DNA of 64,000 bases from Stropharia rugosoannulata. Lineage: Eukaryota; Basidiomycota; Agaricomycetes; Agaricales; Strophariaceae. Shown piece by piece: positions 8,854-18,270 of the stretch. Within the stretch, counting starts at the first letter, position 1. Each line of letters opens with the position of its first letter. The position numbers and the translations under genes were made by a program. The stretch is taken from NCBI GenBank assembly GCA_028532985.1, contig JANCIK010000004.1, forward strand, positions 2,108,001-2,172,000. Reading direction: 5' to 3'. The notes under the pieces were generated by a model. It saw only the letters and a list, made by a program, of their open reading frames with translations, was not told the origin of the DNA and searched no databases.

Positions 8854-11800
8854 CTATGGTCGAACTCCCATGTGAGAGCGACAGTAATCTACTTTCGCTG
8901 CAGAGAGCGATTTGGTGAGAATGTCAGCCACCTGTTGTGTTGTGGGTATAAACGAAGGTGTAATGACTCTGTTCTGTACAGCGTCGCGTAGCCAGTAGAA
9001 ACGAAGGTCGAGATGCTTCATGCGTCCATGGTGCTCTGGGTTCTTCGATACACTGATAGCGGACTGATTGTCAATGTGCAGGGTGGATGGAACCGGAATC
9101 GTGAAGCCAAACTCGCGAAGTATGTTGCACATCCAGGAGATCTCCTTGCCAGCCTCAACCGCAGCAACAAACTCAGCTTCAGTGGTAGAGAGCGTCACAA
9201 TGCTCTGCAATTTGCTAGACCAGCTAATTGCACCACCAGCCATGAGAACGACATATCCACCTGTAGAGCATCCAGTGTCCTTGCAGTCGCCGTGTGCAGC
9301 ATCACAGTAAGTTGTGAACAGATCTGTCCCAAGTGAACCAGAGTAAACCAGCTTGTACTCAAGTGTTCCTTTCAGATACTTGAACAAGTGCTTGACTGCT
9401 GTCCAATGCTGTGGTCCAGGATTGCTGTTAAAGCGTGCAAGGTAAGACACAGTGTGTGCAATGTCAGGACGTGTCATTGTGGCGAGATACTGAAGGGAAC
9501 CGATGGCGCTGAGGTAGGGAACGTTTCGCATGAACTTGATATCGTCAGAGCTGCTAGGTGCCATTGCACGAGTGAGGACAGTGCCAGCTGACATGGGAGT
9601 GGTGACAGGAATTGCATCTTGCATACTGTAACGTTCAAGCATGTCCAGAATGAACTGGCGCTGGTGAAGCGAAATCTTGCATTTGCTGCAATCCCTGGTA
9701 ATGCCAACACCTAGTAGAAACTCTGTCGCACCGAGATCCCTGCATTTGAAGCGTGCACTGAGTTGCTTCACAGCACGGTCAATGGATGAAGTCAATTTGG
9801 ATGCAAATGTGATGTCGTCAATGTAGATGGGCACAAAAATGCGAACTGTGCCATCTGAGTAGATGTACACTGACCTATCTGCTTCCACACGCTTGAAACC
9901 CATATCAGTGAGAACAGAGTGTAACTTCGTGTTCCACTGCCTAGCTGATTGCTTGAGACCGTAAAGCGACTTGTGCAACTTGCAGACCTTGTTTGGTGCG
10001 CCTTCGTGAAATCCCTCAGGCTGCAGCATGTAGATGTCCTCATCCAAGTCACCATTGGTGAATGCAGATGAAATGTCCACAGAGCGTAGCTCAAGGTCCT
10101 CTGCAGCTGCAATAGCCAGTATCATGCACAAGGTTGCTGGACAGAAGGTGGGAGCAAAGACTTCAGTGTAATCGACTCCAGGACACTGACTGTAGCCCTT
10201 TGCGACGATACGAGCCTTGTAGCGCTCCACAGTGCCATCTGCATGACGCTTGACCTTGAAGACCCAACCAGAACCAATAGCCTTTGCACCAGGTGGCAAG
10301 TCCACGATTTCCCAAGTGTTGTTCTGCAGCAGTGTGTTGTACTCTGCATTTGCTGTGTCTCGCCATCTGTCTGCATCGTCGCCCTTGAGTGCCTGCTTGT
10401 AGTTCTTGGGATCTGACACAGTAGCAGCACCAGCAAACTGAACCTCTTCCAAGCCTTCATCAACAGTGTAACTGTCGAGTTCATCATTATCGAGGTCGTC
10501 TGTCTCAGAAGGCGGTGTAGACGGCGAGAGGGGCACAGCAGCAGGTTTGACTTTCCACCATTCACCAGGAGGTCGAGATTCACGTGTAGTGCGTCTCAGA
10601 GGCTCAGTAACGACTTTGGGTTCCACAGGAATGGGAGGTGCAACAGTACGAGGCAGTTGGGGCACGTTTGGAGCAGAATGCTGATCTCGTCGAGTTGAGC
10701 ATGTTGGTGTTTTCGTCGATTGCGGAATGCGATGCAATGACTCCAACTTGGGTGTGGTACTCTCAGACTCGTCTTTCGACGCTCTATCCGATGGTACTTG
10801 ACTCGACTTGCTAGGACCAGCAGTTGGACCGGAATGCACATGCGATTTCCCAGAATGTGAATTAGGCAAAGTTGAGCACTTTGGTAAACTCAATGATTTC
10901 GCGTCAGTAGTCGGTTTCTGCGAGTTGGGAGTAGGTGCATCGTGTTCGTCGTCAGATGACGAGTCAGATGGTGCTGGTCCCGCCGAAGGAGGCGCAGTTG
11001 GTGTGTCCGAGTCATCAGTGTCCAAGTCAGGCACATAGGCAGCAGTTGAATCCCCCCCAGAATCTGGCACATCTGAGAAGTGTGAAGGCGTGCCCTTTGG
11101 AAACAGGTTGATTGGTGAAGTGACCTTCAAACCAGGAAAGCTGCGTTCATCAAAGATAGCACGTTCCGAGATCACATACTTCTTAGTGGACAGATTGTAG
11201 AACTGCCAGCCTTTGTAGCCTGTAGGATAATCGACGAAGATGCATTTCTCAACGTGTGGTTGTAGTGACTTGCGTTTGTCTCTCTGCACGAAGACGTATG
11301 CAGCACAACCAAAGACACGGAGATGGCTCATATCGGGTTTCTTGCCATGCCATGCAGTGTAGGGAACAGAGTCAGTCAGAGACGACGTAGGTAGCCTGTT
11401 CCACACGTGAATGTAAGCAAACACTGCAAGTCGCCAAAACGAGAGTGGGAGCTTTGCCTCTACTAGCATTGCAGTGACATGCTCAGCAATAGTACGATTG
11501 GCGCGTTCAGCAACACCATTCTGCTGAGGCCGATTGCGTGTGCTGTGGCGCCTGTGAATGCTGCATTGCTCCATAAACTGTATGAACTCGTTTGACATGT
11601 ATTCACCAGCCTTGTCATCCTGCATTGCCTTGATTTTCGCGTTCAGCTGATTCTCTGCATATGCCTTGTACACCTTGAATGCCTCAAATGCGTCCGACTT
11701 GCGCTTTAGGAACATGACAGCATGCAGGTGAGTGCAGTCGTCGATGAATGTGATCCAGTAGCGATGTCCCTCAGGTGTAGGCACTGAGAGCGGACCATGC

Positions 11801-12846
11801 AAGTCAGAATGCACCAATTCAAGTGGTTTCGTCGATTTGCGAGTTGAGCTCGGAAATGTGCCAGATGTCATCTTGCCAGCTAAGCATGGTTCGCAAATCG
11901 GATCTGGTTGCTCTTTCGACGTTACGAGCATGCCAGTGACCAGATCCTTTGAAAGCAGCTTGTTGATGTGTGCATGGCTGTGATGTCCGCAACGACGATG
12001 CCAGAGCTCTGCATTGAGGGGTAGAGTGGATGACGATGAAGCAGAGCATGCAGATTCGCAAATGGGACGTGTGAGACCATCCAGAATGGCAGAGTGCGAT
12101 GCATTGATAGTTGCAGTGAAGATGGTCTTGCCAGAGCGGTTGAAGTACATCTTCTTTGCATCAATCTCAATCAGGATGCCAGAGCGCTTGGTGAGGTACA
12201 GACATGCAAGCAGGTTGTTGCGCAACTTGGGGACATGCAGAACGCGTTTAATGACTACAGCGTCCGCTTTCTTGCCATTGATGACTGGATGGAACACCAC
12301 ATTGCCAACACCCTCAGAGTAGACGATAGAATCATCTGCAAGACAAATTGGAACACAGTGAGGTTTGTACTCCACAATCCAGTCTCGATGAGGCGTCATA
12401 TGGCTAGTTGCACCTGTATCTGCGAGCCAGTCGAAATCATTGCCTTGTGCATCACCCGTAGCAAGTGCAGACGCAAAACCTGCATGCTCGACGATTTGCG
12501 ATGTCTCCTTTGCTGGGGGCGAAGCAGAGTGTGCCATTTGACCAATAGCTGCCAGAGTTGACCACATGCTAACTGGGTCATGCAGAATGTGAGCCAAGTG
12601 TGATTTCAGCTCGTTCTGAACATGACTGTGGATGTAAACAGCAGCAGCAGTCAACTTGCTTGTCCATATGTCGTGTGCCTCGATCTCAGCCATAGACGGC
12701 GTGAGTGAGAGCACAGGACGCTTGCATTCACCAGTAACCAGACGCCATAGCTCCTGAGAGCGTAACCATGCTTTCATGTTGCAAGACCAGAGTTGGTAGT
12801 TGGCAGTGCTCAGTTTGTCAAACTGAGGTGTTGCAAAGAAACTCAT
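8854..12846 (-). CDS. Copia B polyprotein: reduced Gag, protease, integrase, RT, RNase H
   Basis: The single ORF has 1,330 residues. Residues 1-110 match the N-terminal half of Copia A Gag, but the second half with the zinc knuckle is missing and the protein passes straight to the protease (LADTGATS near 140). The GAG pre-integrase domain is near 280-325 and the integrase core near 345-510 (SDLHGP, FIDDC, ERANRT). A Ser/Pro-rich linker follows. The RT begins near 860 (NNTWEIVDLPPG) with catalytic YIDD near 1010. RNase H spans about 1180-1310. All catalytic motifs I can see are intact. With no nucleocapsid part it may depend on Gag from another element. Leader and protein are nearly identical to Copia C. 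Confidence 0.94.
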   Translation of the reverse strand: MSFFATPQFDKLSTANYQLWSCNMKAWLRSQELWRLVTGECKRPVLSLTPSMAEIEAHDIWTSKLTAAAVYIHSHVQNELKSHLAHILHDPVSMWSTLAAIGQMAHSASPPAKETSQIVEHAGFASALATGDAQGNDFDWLADTGATSHMTPHRDWIVEYKPHCVPICLADDSIVYSEGVGNVVFHPVINGKKADAVVIKRVLHVPKLRNNLLACLYLTKRSGILIEIDAKKMYFNRSGKTIFTATINASHSAILDGLTRPICESACSASSSSTLPLNAELWHRRCGHHSHAHINKLLSKDLVTGMLVTSKEQPDPICEPCLAGKMTSGTFPSSTRKSTKPLELVHSDLHGPLSVPTPEGHRYWITFIDDCTHLHAVMFLKRKSDAFEAFKVYKAYAENQLNAKIKAMQDDKAGEYMSNEFIQFMEQCSIHRRHSTRNRPQQNGVAERANRTIAEHVTAMLVEAKLPLSFWRLAVFAYIHVWNRLPTSSLTDSVPYTAWHGKKPDMSHLRVFGCAAYVFVQRDKRKSLQPHVEKCIFVDYPTGYKGWQFYNLSTKKYVISERAIFDERSFPGLKVTSPINLFPKGTPSHFSDVPDSGGDSTAAYVPDLDTDDSDTPTAPPSAGPAPSDSSSDDEHDAPTPNSQKPTTDAKSLSLPKCSTLPNSHSGKSHVHSGPTAGPSKSSQVPSDRASKDESESTTPKLESLHRIPQSTKTPTCSTRRDQHSAPNVPQLPRTVAPPIPVEPKVVTEPLRRTTRESRPPGEWWKVKPAAVPLSPSTPPSETDDLDNDELDSYTVDEGLEEVQFAGAATVSDPKNYKQALKGDDADRWRDTANAEYNTLLQNNTWEIVDLPPGAKAIGSGWVFKVKRHADGTVERYKARIVAKGYSQCPGVDYTEVFAPTFCPATLCMILAIAAAEDLELRSVDISSAFTNGDLDEDIYMLQPEGFHEGAPNKVCKLHKSLYGLKQSARQWNTKLHSVLTDMGFKRVEADRSVYIYSDGTVRIFVPIYIDDITFASKLTSSIDRAVKQLSARFKCRDLGATEFLLGVGITRDCSKCKISLHQRQFILDMLERYSMQDAIPVTTPMSAGTVLTRAMAPSSSDDIKFMRNVPYLSAIGSLQYLATMTRPDIAHTVSYLARFNSNPGPQHWTAVKHLFKYLKGTLEYKLVYSGSLGTDLFTTYCDAAHGDCKDTGCSTGGYVVLMAGGAISWSSKLQSIVTLSTTEAEFVAAVEAGKEISWMCNILREFGFTIPVPSTLHIDNQSAISVSKNPEHHGRMKHLDLRFYWLRDAVQNRVITPSFIPTTQQVADILTKSLSAAKVDYCRSHMGVRP

Positions 12847-13552
12847 GGTTGCAGGTGAAGCGAAGTGGTGAACGACGTGAAGTGGTATGAGGTGGTAGCT
12901 AAGAATGGCGCAAACGATGTGGCAAAGTTGCGAGACGAGCTGGGCTGAAATGCACGAGCAGTGGGCAGAACACTTGCAGTATCACAATTAGGCCGCGTTG
13001 AGCACTTGCAGTAAAACGTCGATTGCACGAGCAGCTGTGAACCGATTGACACGAGACTGTGTAAGAGGGTAGTTCAACACTGCGGAACGTGTGTGGTCGA
13101 GTTGTGCGAACGACGGTGACGCTGTGCTAGTGCAGTGAGCAAAACTGTTTCAGAGTGTCAATTGGGCGGAGTTGAGCACTCTGGTGAAGAACAGTGTATT
13201 GCGAGTGAACGGCTGATCGTGACGACCTGTGAGTGGGCAAGTGACGAGAGGCACGTGTAACGATGAGGTCCTCGAAAGAACCACGTGTTTCGACGATCAG
13301 GGAAGCCCGGGGAGCGAAGTCTCTGGTGAACACCAAGAGAGTTCTATTGACCTAAAACCAAAAGAAGCGGATTGCTCGATAACCGTGCAAGCTGGTGGAA
13401 CGCAGGTGGTACCAGTATGACGGTCGTGACGTGGCAGTCGTGCTCACGAAAAAACGAGGCAAAACGAACGACGATGAGTGTTAGGTTAAGTACCAAGCCA
13501 CTCAGTGGAGAAAGGACAGTAGAGAAGTGATGAGTAGGATGCTCAGAGTGCA
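12847..13552 (-). other. Copia B untranslated leader
   Basis: About 700 nt lie between the primer-binding site and the ATG. No ORF is conserved. It contains two copies of the GTGCTCAAC...AATTG motif (near 12987 and 13163 on the plus strand). Its sequence is almost identical to 14613-15316 in inverted orientation. Confidence 0.75.
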
Positions 13553-13564
13553 GTGCTCATAACC
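13553..13564 (-). promoter_or_regulatory. Copia B primer-binding site (half-tRNA type)
   Basis: GGTTATGAGCAC on the minus strand touches the 5' LTR with no spacer. It complements the anticodon loop of initiator tRNA-Met. Confidence 0.7.
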
Positions 13565-13768
13565 TGTTGAAAGCAGACTGCTTGTAGGCGCAGAGAGCAA
13601 ACCTAACTCACACAGAGATGATGGTGGTTAGAGATTAAGAGGCATCTACACTAGTACATGCCTTATATACTACCATAAGCGAGATTAACTATATATGGAG
13701 CGTACTAAATATAGTACGCGATATCTAATCTACTGCTGATGGTCAGTCCAATCCTATGTAATCTAACA
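13565..13768 (-). repeat. 5' LTR of Copia B (204 bp)
   Basis: By eye it is identical to the 5' LTR of Copia C (14397-14600, opposite orientation) and differs from its own 3' LTR at about 7 positions. Confidence 0.94.
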
Positions 13769-13773
13769 AGATG

Positions 13774-14396
13774 CCCTCCATAGGGGCAGACTTGTAATAC
13801 CAAAGTTTGTAGCCGTACGTCGCGATGGGGAGGACGCAGGACCGATAGAGGAGGCGTCTCTGTTTGGGAGACAAGCCTCTGGAAGAGTTACCAAGCATGC
13901 CCATGGCTTTCAACGTGGTCAATGCCTTGGTGGCATAAAAGTGAACGTGTTCGTGAAACCTAAGCTCACGATTGAAGAAAAACCCCAGATAGCGCCAAAT
14001 GGGCTTAGGGGTGAGAGGAGTGTTACCGGTGAACAGGGCGAAGCCAGTGTCCAGCAGGGGGTTAAAGCCATCCCTCGAACGAGAGAAGTGAAAGAGCTCG
14101 GACTTGTTATGTTCCATACGGAGTCCAGCAGCAGTGAAGAGATCAACAAGGTAGGCATAGCCAGCCTTGAGAATTATGTTGTTAGTGCCAAGGTTGCCCG
14201 ATTGGGTCACCAGGGTACCGTCATCAACAAAAGAAAGGAGGATGGTGTCTACATTGACCGCCCGGAGGTCATATATCTTCATGATAGGAGCGATATAAAT
14301 AGAGGACAGTACAGGAGAGAGAGCAGAGCCTTGGCCGCACCCAACATCTGCCTGTTTCGGTCCAGAGGAATAATTGTTCCAGAGGTACGATGTAAC
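13774..14396 (-). pseudogene. LINE B ORF2, reverse transcriptase part
   Basis: Minus-strand LINE sequence equal to LINE A about 1694-2316. It includes GCGQGSALSP and the catalytic FVDD. It joins the piece at 8607 across the Copia B insertion and is cut on the right by the Copia C LTR. Confidence 0.9.
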
Positions 14397-14600
14397 TGTT
14401 AGATTACATAGGATTGGACTGACCATCAGCAGTAGATTAGATATCGCGTACTATATTTAGTACGCTCCATATATAGTTAATCTCGCTTATGGTAGTATAT
14501 AAGGCATGTACTAGTGTAGATGCCTCTTAATCTCTAACCACCATCATCTCTGTGTGAGTTAGGTTTGCTCTCTGCGCCTACAAGCAGTCTGCTTTCAACA
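14397..14600 (+). repeat. 5' LTR of Copia C (204 bp)
   Basis: It runs from TGTTAGATTACATAGG to GCTTTCAACA. I see no difference from the reverse complement of 13565-13768. Confidence 0.94.
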
Positions 14601-14612
14601 GGTTATGAGCAC
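14601..14612 (+). promoter_or_regulatory. Copia C primer-binding site
   Basis: GGTTATGAGCAC is flush with the LTR, the same half-tRNA-type site as in Copia A, B and F. Confidence 0.7.
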
Positions 14613-15316
14613 TGCACTCTGAGCATCCTACTCATCACTTCTCTACTGTCCTTTCTCCACTGAGTGGCTTGGTACTTAACCTAACACTCATCGTCGTTCG
14701 TTTTGCCTCGTTTTTTCGTGAGCACGACTGCCACGTCACGACCGTCATACTGGTACCACCTGCGTTCCACCAGCTTGCACGGTTATCGAGCAATCCGCTT
14801 CTTTTGGTTTTAGGTCAATAGAACTCTCTTGGTGTTCACCAGAGACTTCGCTCCCCGGGCTTCCTGATCGTCGAAACACGTGGTTCTTTCGAGGACCTCA
14901 TCGTTACACGTGCCTCTCGTCACTTGCCCACTCACAGGTCGTCACGATCAGCCGTTCACTCGCAATACACTGTTCTTCACCAGAGTGCTCAACTCCGCCC
15001 AATTGACACTCTGAAACAGTTTTGCTCACTGCACTAGCACAGCGTCACCGTCGTTCGCACAACTCGACCACACACGTTCCGCAGTGTTGAACTACCCTCT
15101 TACACAGTCTCGTGTCAATCGGTTCACAGCTGCTCGTGCAATCGACGTTTTACTGCAAGTGCTCAACGCGCCTAATTGTGATACTGCAAGTGTTCTGCCC
15201 ACTGCTCGTGCATTTCAGCCCAGCTCGTCTCGCAACTTTGCCACATCGTTTGCGCCATTCTTAGCTACCACCTCATACCACTTCACGTCGTTCACCACTT
15301 CGCTTCACCTGCAACC
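14613..15316 (+). other. Copia C untranslated leader
   Basis: Non-coding leader, nearly identical to that of Copia B. The GTGCTCAAC motif occurs near 14987 and 15158. Confidence 0.75.
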
Positions 15317-18270
15317 ATGAGTTTTTGCAACACCTCAGTTTGACAAACTGAGCACTGCCAACTACCAACTCTGGTCTTGCAACATGAAAGCATGGTTACG
15401 CTCTCAGGAGCTATGGCGTCTGGTTACTGGTGAATGCAAGCGTCCTGTGCTCTCACTCACGCCGTCTATGGCTGAGATCGAGGCACACGACATATGGACA
15501 AGCAAGTTGACTGCTGCTGCTGTTTACATCCACAGTCATGTTCAGAACGAGCTGAAATCACACTTGGCTCACATTCTGCATGACCCAGTTAGCATGTGGT
15601 CAACTCTGGCAGCTATTGGTCAAATGGCACACTCTGCTTCGCCCCCAGCAAAGGAGACATCGCAAATCGTCGAGCATGCAGGTTTTGCGTCTGCACTTGC
15701 TACGGGTGATGCACAAGGCAATGATTTCGACTGGCTCGCAGATACAGGTGCAACTAGCCATATGACGCCTCATCGAGACTGGATTGTGGAGTACAAACCT
15801 CACTGTGTTCCAATTTGTCTTGCAGATGATTCTATCGTCTACTCTGAGGGTGTTGGCAATGTGGTGTTCCATCCAGTCATCAATGGCAAGAAAGCGGACG
15901 CTGTAGTCATTAAACGCGTTCTGCATGTCCCCAAGTTGCGCAACAACCTGCTTGCATGTCTGTACCTCACCAAGCGCTCTGGCATCCTGATTGAGATTGA
16001 TGCAAAGAAGATGTACTTCAACCGCTCTGGCAAGACCATCTTCACTGCAACTATCAATGCATCGCACTCTGCCATTCTGGATGGTCTCACACGTCCCATT
16101 TGCGAATCTGCATGCTCTGCTTCATCGTCATCCACTCTACCCCTCAATGCAGAGCTCTGGCATCGTCGTTGCGGACATCACAGCCATGCACACATCAACA
16201 AGCTGCTTTCAAAGGATCTGGTCACTGGCATGCTCGTAACGCCGAAAGAGCAACCAGATCCGATTTGCGAACCATGCTTAGCTGGCAAGATGACATCTGG
16301 CACATTTCGAGCTCAACTCGCAAATCGACGAAACCACTTGAATTGGTGCATTCTGACTTGCATGGTCCGCTCTCAGTGCCTACACCTGAGGGACATCGCT
16401 ACTGGATCACATTCATCGACGACTGCACTCACCTGCATGCTGTCATGTTCCTAAAGCGCAAGTCGGACGCATTTGAGGCATTCAAGGTGTACAAGGCATA
16501 TGCAGAGAATCAGCTGAACGCGAAAATCAAGGCAATGCAGGATGACAAGGCTGGTGAATACATGTCAAACGAGTTCATACAGTTTATGGAGCAATGCAGC
16601 ATTCACAGGCGCCACAGCACACGCAATCGGCCTCAGCAGAATGGTGTTGCTGAACGCGCCAATCGTACTATTGCTGAGCATGTCACTGCAATGCTAGTAG
16701 AGGCAAAGCTCCCACTCTCGTTTTGGCGACTTGCAGTGTTTGCTTACATTCACGTGTGGAACAGGCTACCTACGTCGTCTCTGACTGACTCTGTTCCTAC
16801 ACTGCATGGCATGGCAAGAAACCCGATATGAGCCATCTCCGTGTCTTTGGTTGTGCTGCATACGTCTTCGTGCAGAGAGACAAACGCAAGTCACTACAAC
16901 CACACGAGAAATGCATCTTCGTCGATTATCCTACAGGCTACAAAGGCTGGCAGTTCTACAATCTGTCCACTAAGAAGTATGTGATCTCGAACGTGCTATC
17001 TTTGATGAACGCAGCTTTCCTGGTTTGAAGGTCACTTCACCAATCAACCTGTTTCCAAAGGGCACGCCTTCACACTTCTCAGATGTGCCAGATTCTGGGG
17101 ATTCAACTGCTGCCTATGTGCCTGACTTGGACACTGATGACTCGACACACCAACTGCGCCTCCTTCGGCGGGACCAGCACCATCTGACTCGTCATCTGAC
17201 GACGAACACGATGCACCTACTCCCAACTCGCAGAAACCGACTACTGACGCGAAATCATTGAGTTTACCAAAGTGCTCAACTTTGCCTAATTCACATTCTG
17301 GGAAATCGCATGTGCATTCCGGTCCAACTGCTGGTCCTAGCAAGTCGAGTCAAGTACCATCGGATAGAGCGTCGAAAGACGAGTCTGAGAGTACCACACC
17401 CAAGTTGGAGTCATTGCATCGCATTCCGCAATCGACGAAAACACCAACATGCTCAACTCGACGAGATCAGCATTCTGCTCCAAACGTGCCCCAACTGCCT
17501 CGTACTGTTGCACCTCCCATTCCTGTGGAACCCAAAGTCGTTACTGAGCCTCTGAGACGCACTACACGTGAATCTCGACCTCCTGGTGAATGGTGGAAAG
17601 TCAAACCTGCTGCTGTGCCCCTCTCGCCGTCTACACCGCCTTCTGAGACAGACGACCTCGATAATGATGAACTCGACAGTTACACTGTTGATGAAGGCTT
17701 GGAAGAGGTTCAGTTTGCTGGTGCTGCTACTGTGTCAGATCCCAAGAACTACAAGCAGGCACTCAAGGGCGACGATGCAGACAGATGGCGAGACACAGCA
17801 AATGCAGAGTACAACACACTGCTGCAGAACAACACTTGGGAAATCGTGGACTTGCCACCTGGTGCAAAGGCTATTGGTTCTGGTTGGGTCTTCAAGGTCA
17901 AGCGTCATGCAGATGGCACTGTGGAGCGCTACAAGGCTCGTATCGTCGCAAAGGGCTACAGTCAGTGTCCTGGAGTCGATTACACTGAAGTCTTTGCTCC
18001 CACCTTCTGTCCAGCAACCTTGCGCATGATACTGGCTATTGCAGCTGCAGAGGACCTTGAGCTACACTCTGTGGACATTTCGTCTGCATTCACCAACGGT
18101 GACTTGGATGAGGACATCTACATGCTGCAGCCTGAGGGATTCCATGAAGGTGCACCAAACAAGGTCTGCAAGTTGCACAAGTTGCTTTACGGTCTCAAGC
18201 AATCAGCTAGGCAGTGGAACACGAAGTTGCATTCAGTTCTCACTGACATGGGTTTCAAGCATGTGGAAGC
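15317..18270 (+). pseudogene. Copia C polyprotein gene, left part, multiply frameshifted
   Basis: The ATG is at 15317, but a 2-nt loss just after it (TTTCTTT to TTTTT) breaks the frame at once. Further 1-3 nt losses relative to Copia B lie near 16308, 16798, 16904, 16990, 17100 and 17143, mostly within short runs of one base. Substitutions are almost absent up to about 18020, then become frequent. Protease (LADTGATS), integrase and the start of RT are recognisable in pieces. The frame that runs on past 18270 is LINE sequence. Confidence 0.9.
18257..18270. repeat. Target-site duplication of LINE D (left copy)
   Basis: AAGCATGTGGAAGC at 18257-18270 matches AAGCGTGTGGAAGC at 23084-23097 with one mismatch. 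The right copy directly follows the poly(A), as expected for target-primed reverse transcription. Confidence 0.88.

Larger units (their letters stand above)
8608..13768 (-). mobile_element. Copia B, complete LTR retrotransposon (5,161 bp)
   Basis: This is the only complete element in the window: two 204-bp LTRs, primer-binding site, leader, a single uninterrupted 1,330-aa ORF and a polypurine tract. It is flanked by the 5-bp duplication AGATG and sits inside LINE B. The LTRs differ at about 7 of 204 positions, so the insertion is not brand new. The Gag C-terminal half and zinc knuckle present in Copia A are missing. Confidence 0.95.
6735..14396 (-). mobile_element. LINE copy B, minus strand, split by Copia B
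   Basis: The element begins on the plus strand with a T-tract (6735-6757), then reads the LINE 3' UTR and ORF2 backwards to 8607. It resumes at 13774-14396 after the Copia B insertion. The two pieces are contiguous in LINE A coordinates (about 1694-4192). It is 5' truncated inside the reverse transcriptase, where Copia C starts at 14397. It is almost identical to LINE A over the 3' half, so both are recent copies. Confidence 0.9.

Noticed and set aside
13743..14426. 227-aa minus-strand ORF as an independent RT gene
   Set aside because: Its ends are Copia LTR sequence on both sides; only 13774-14396 is LINE, the displaced part of LINE B.
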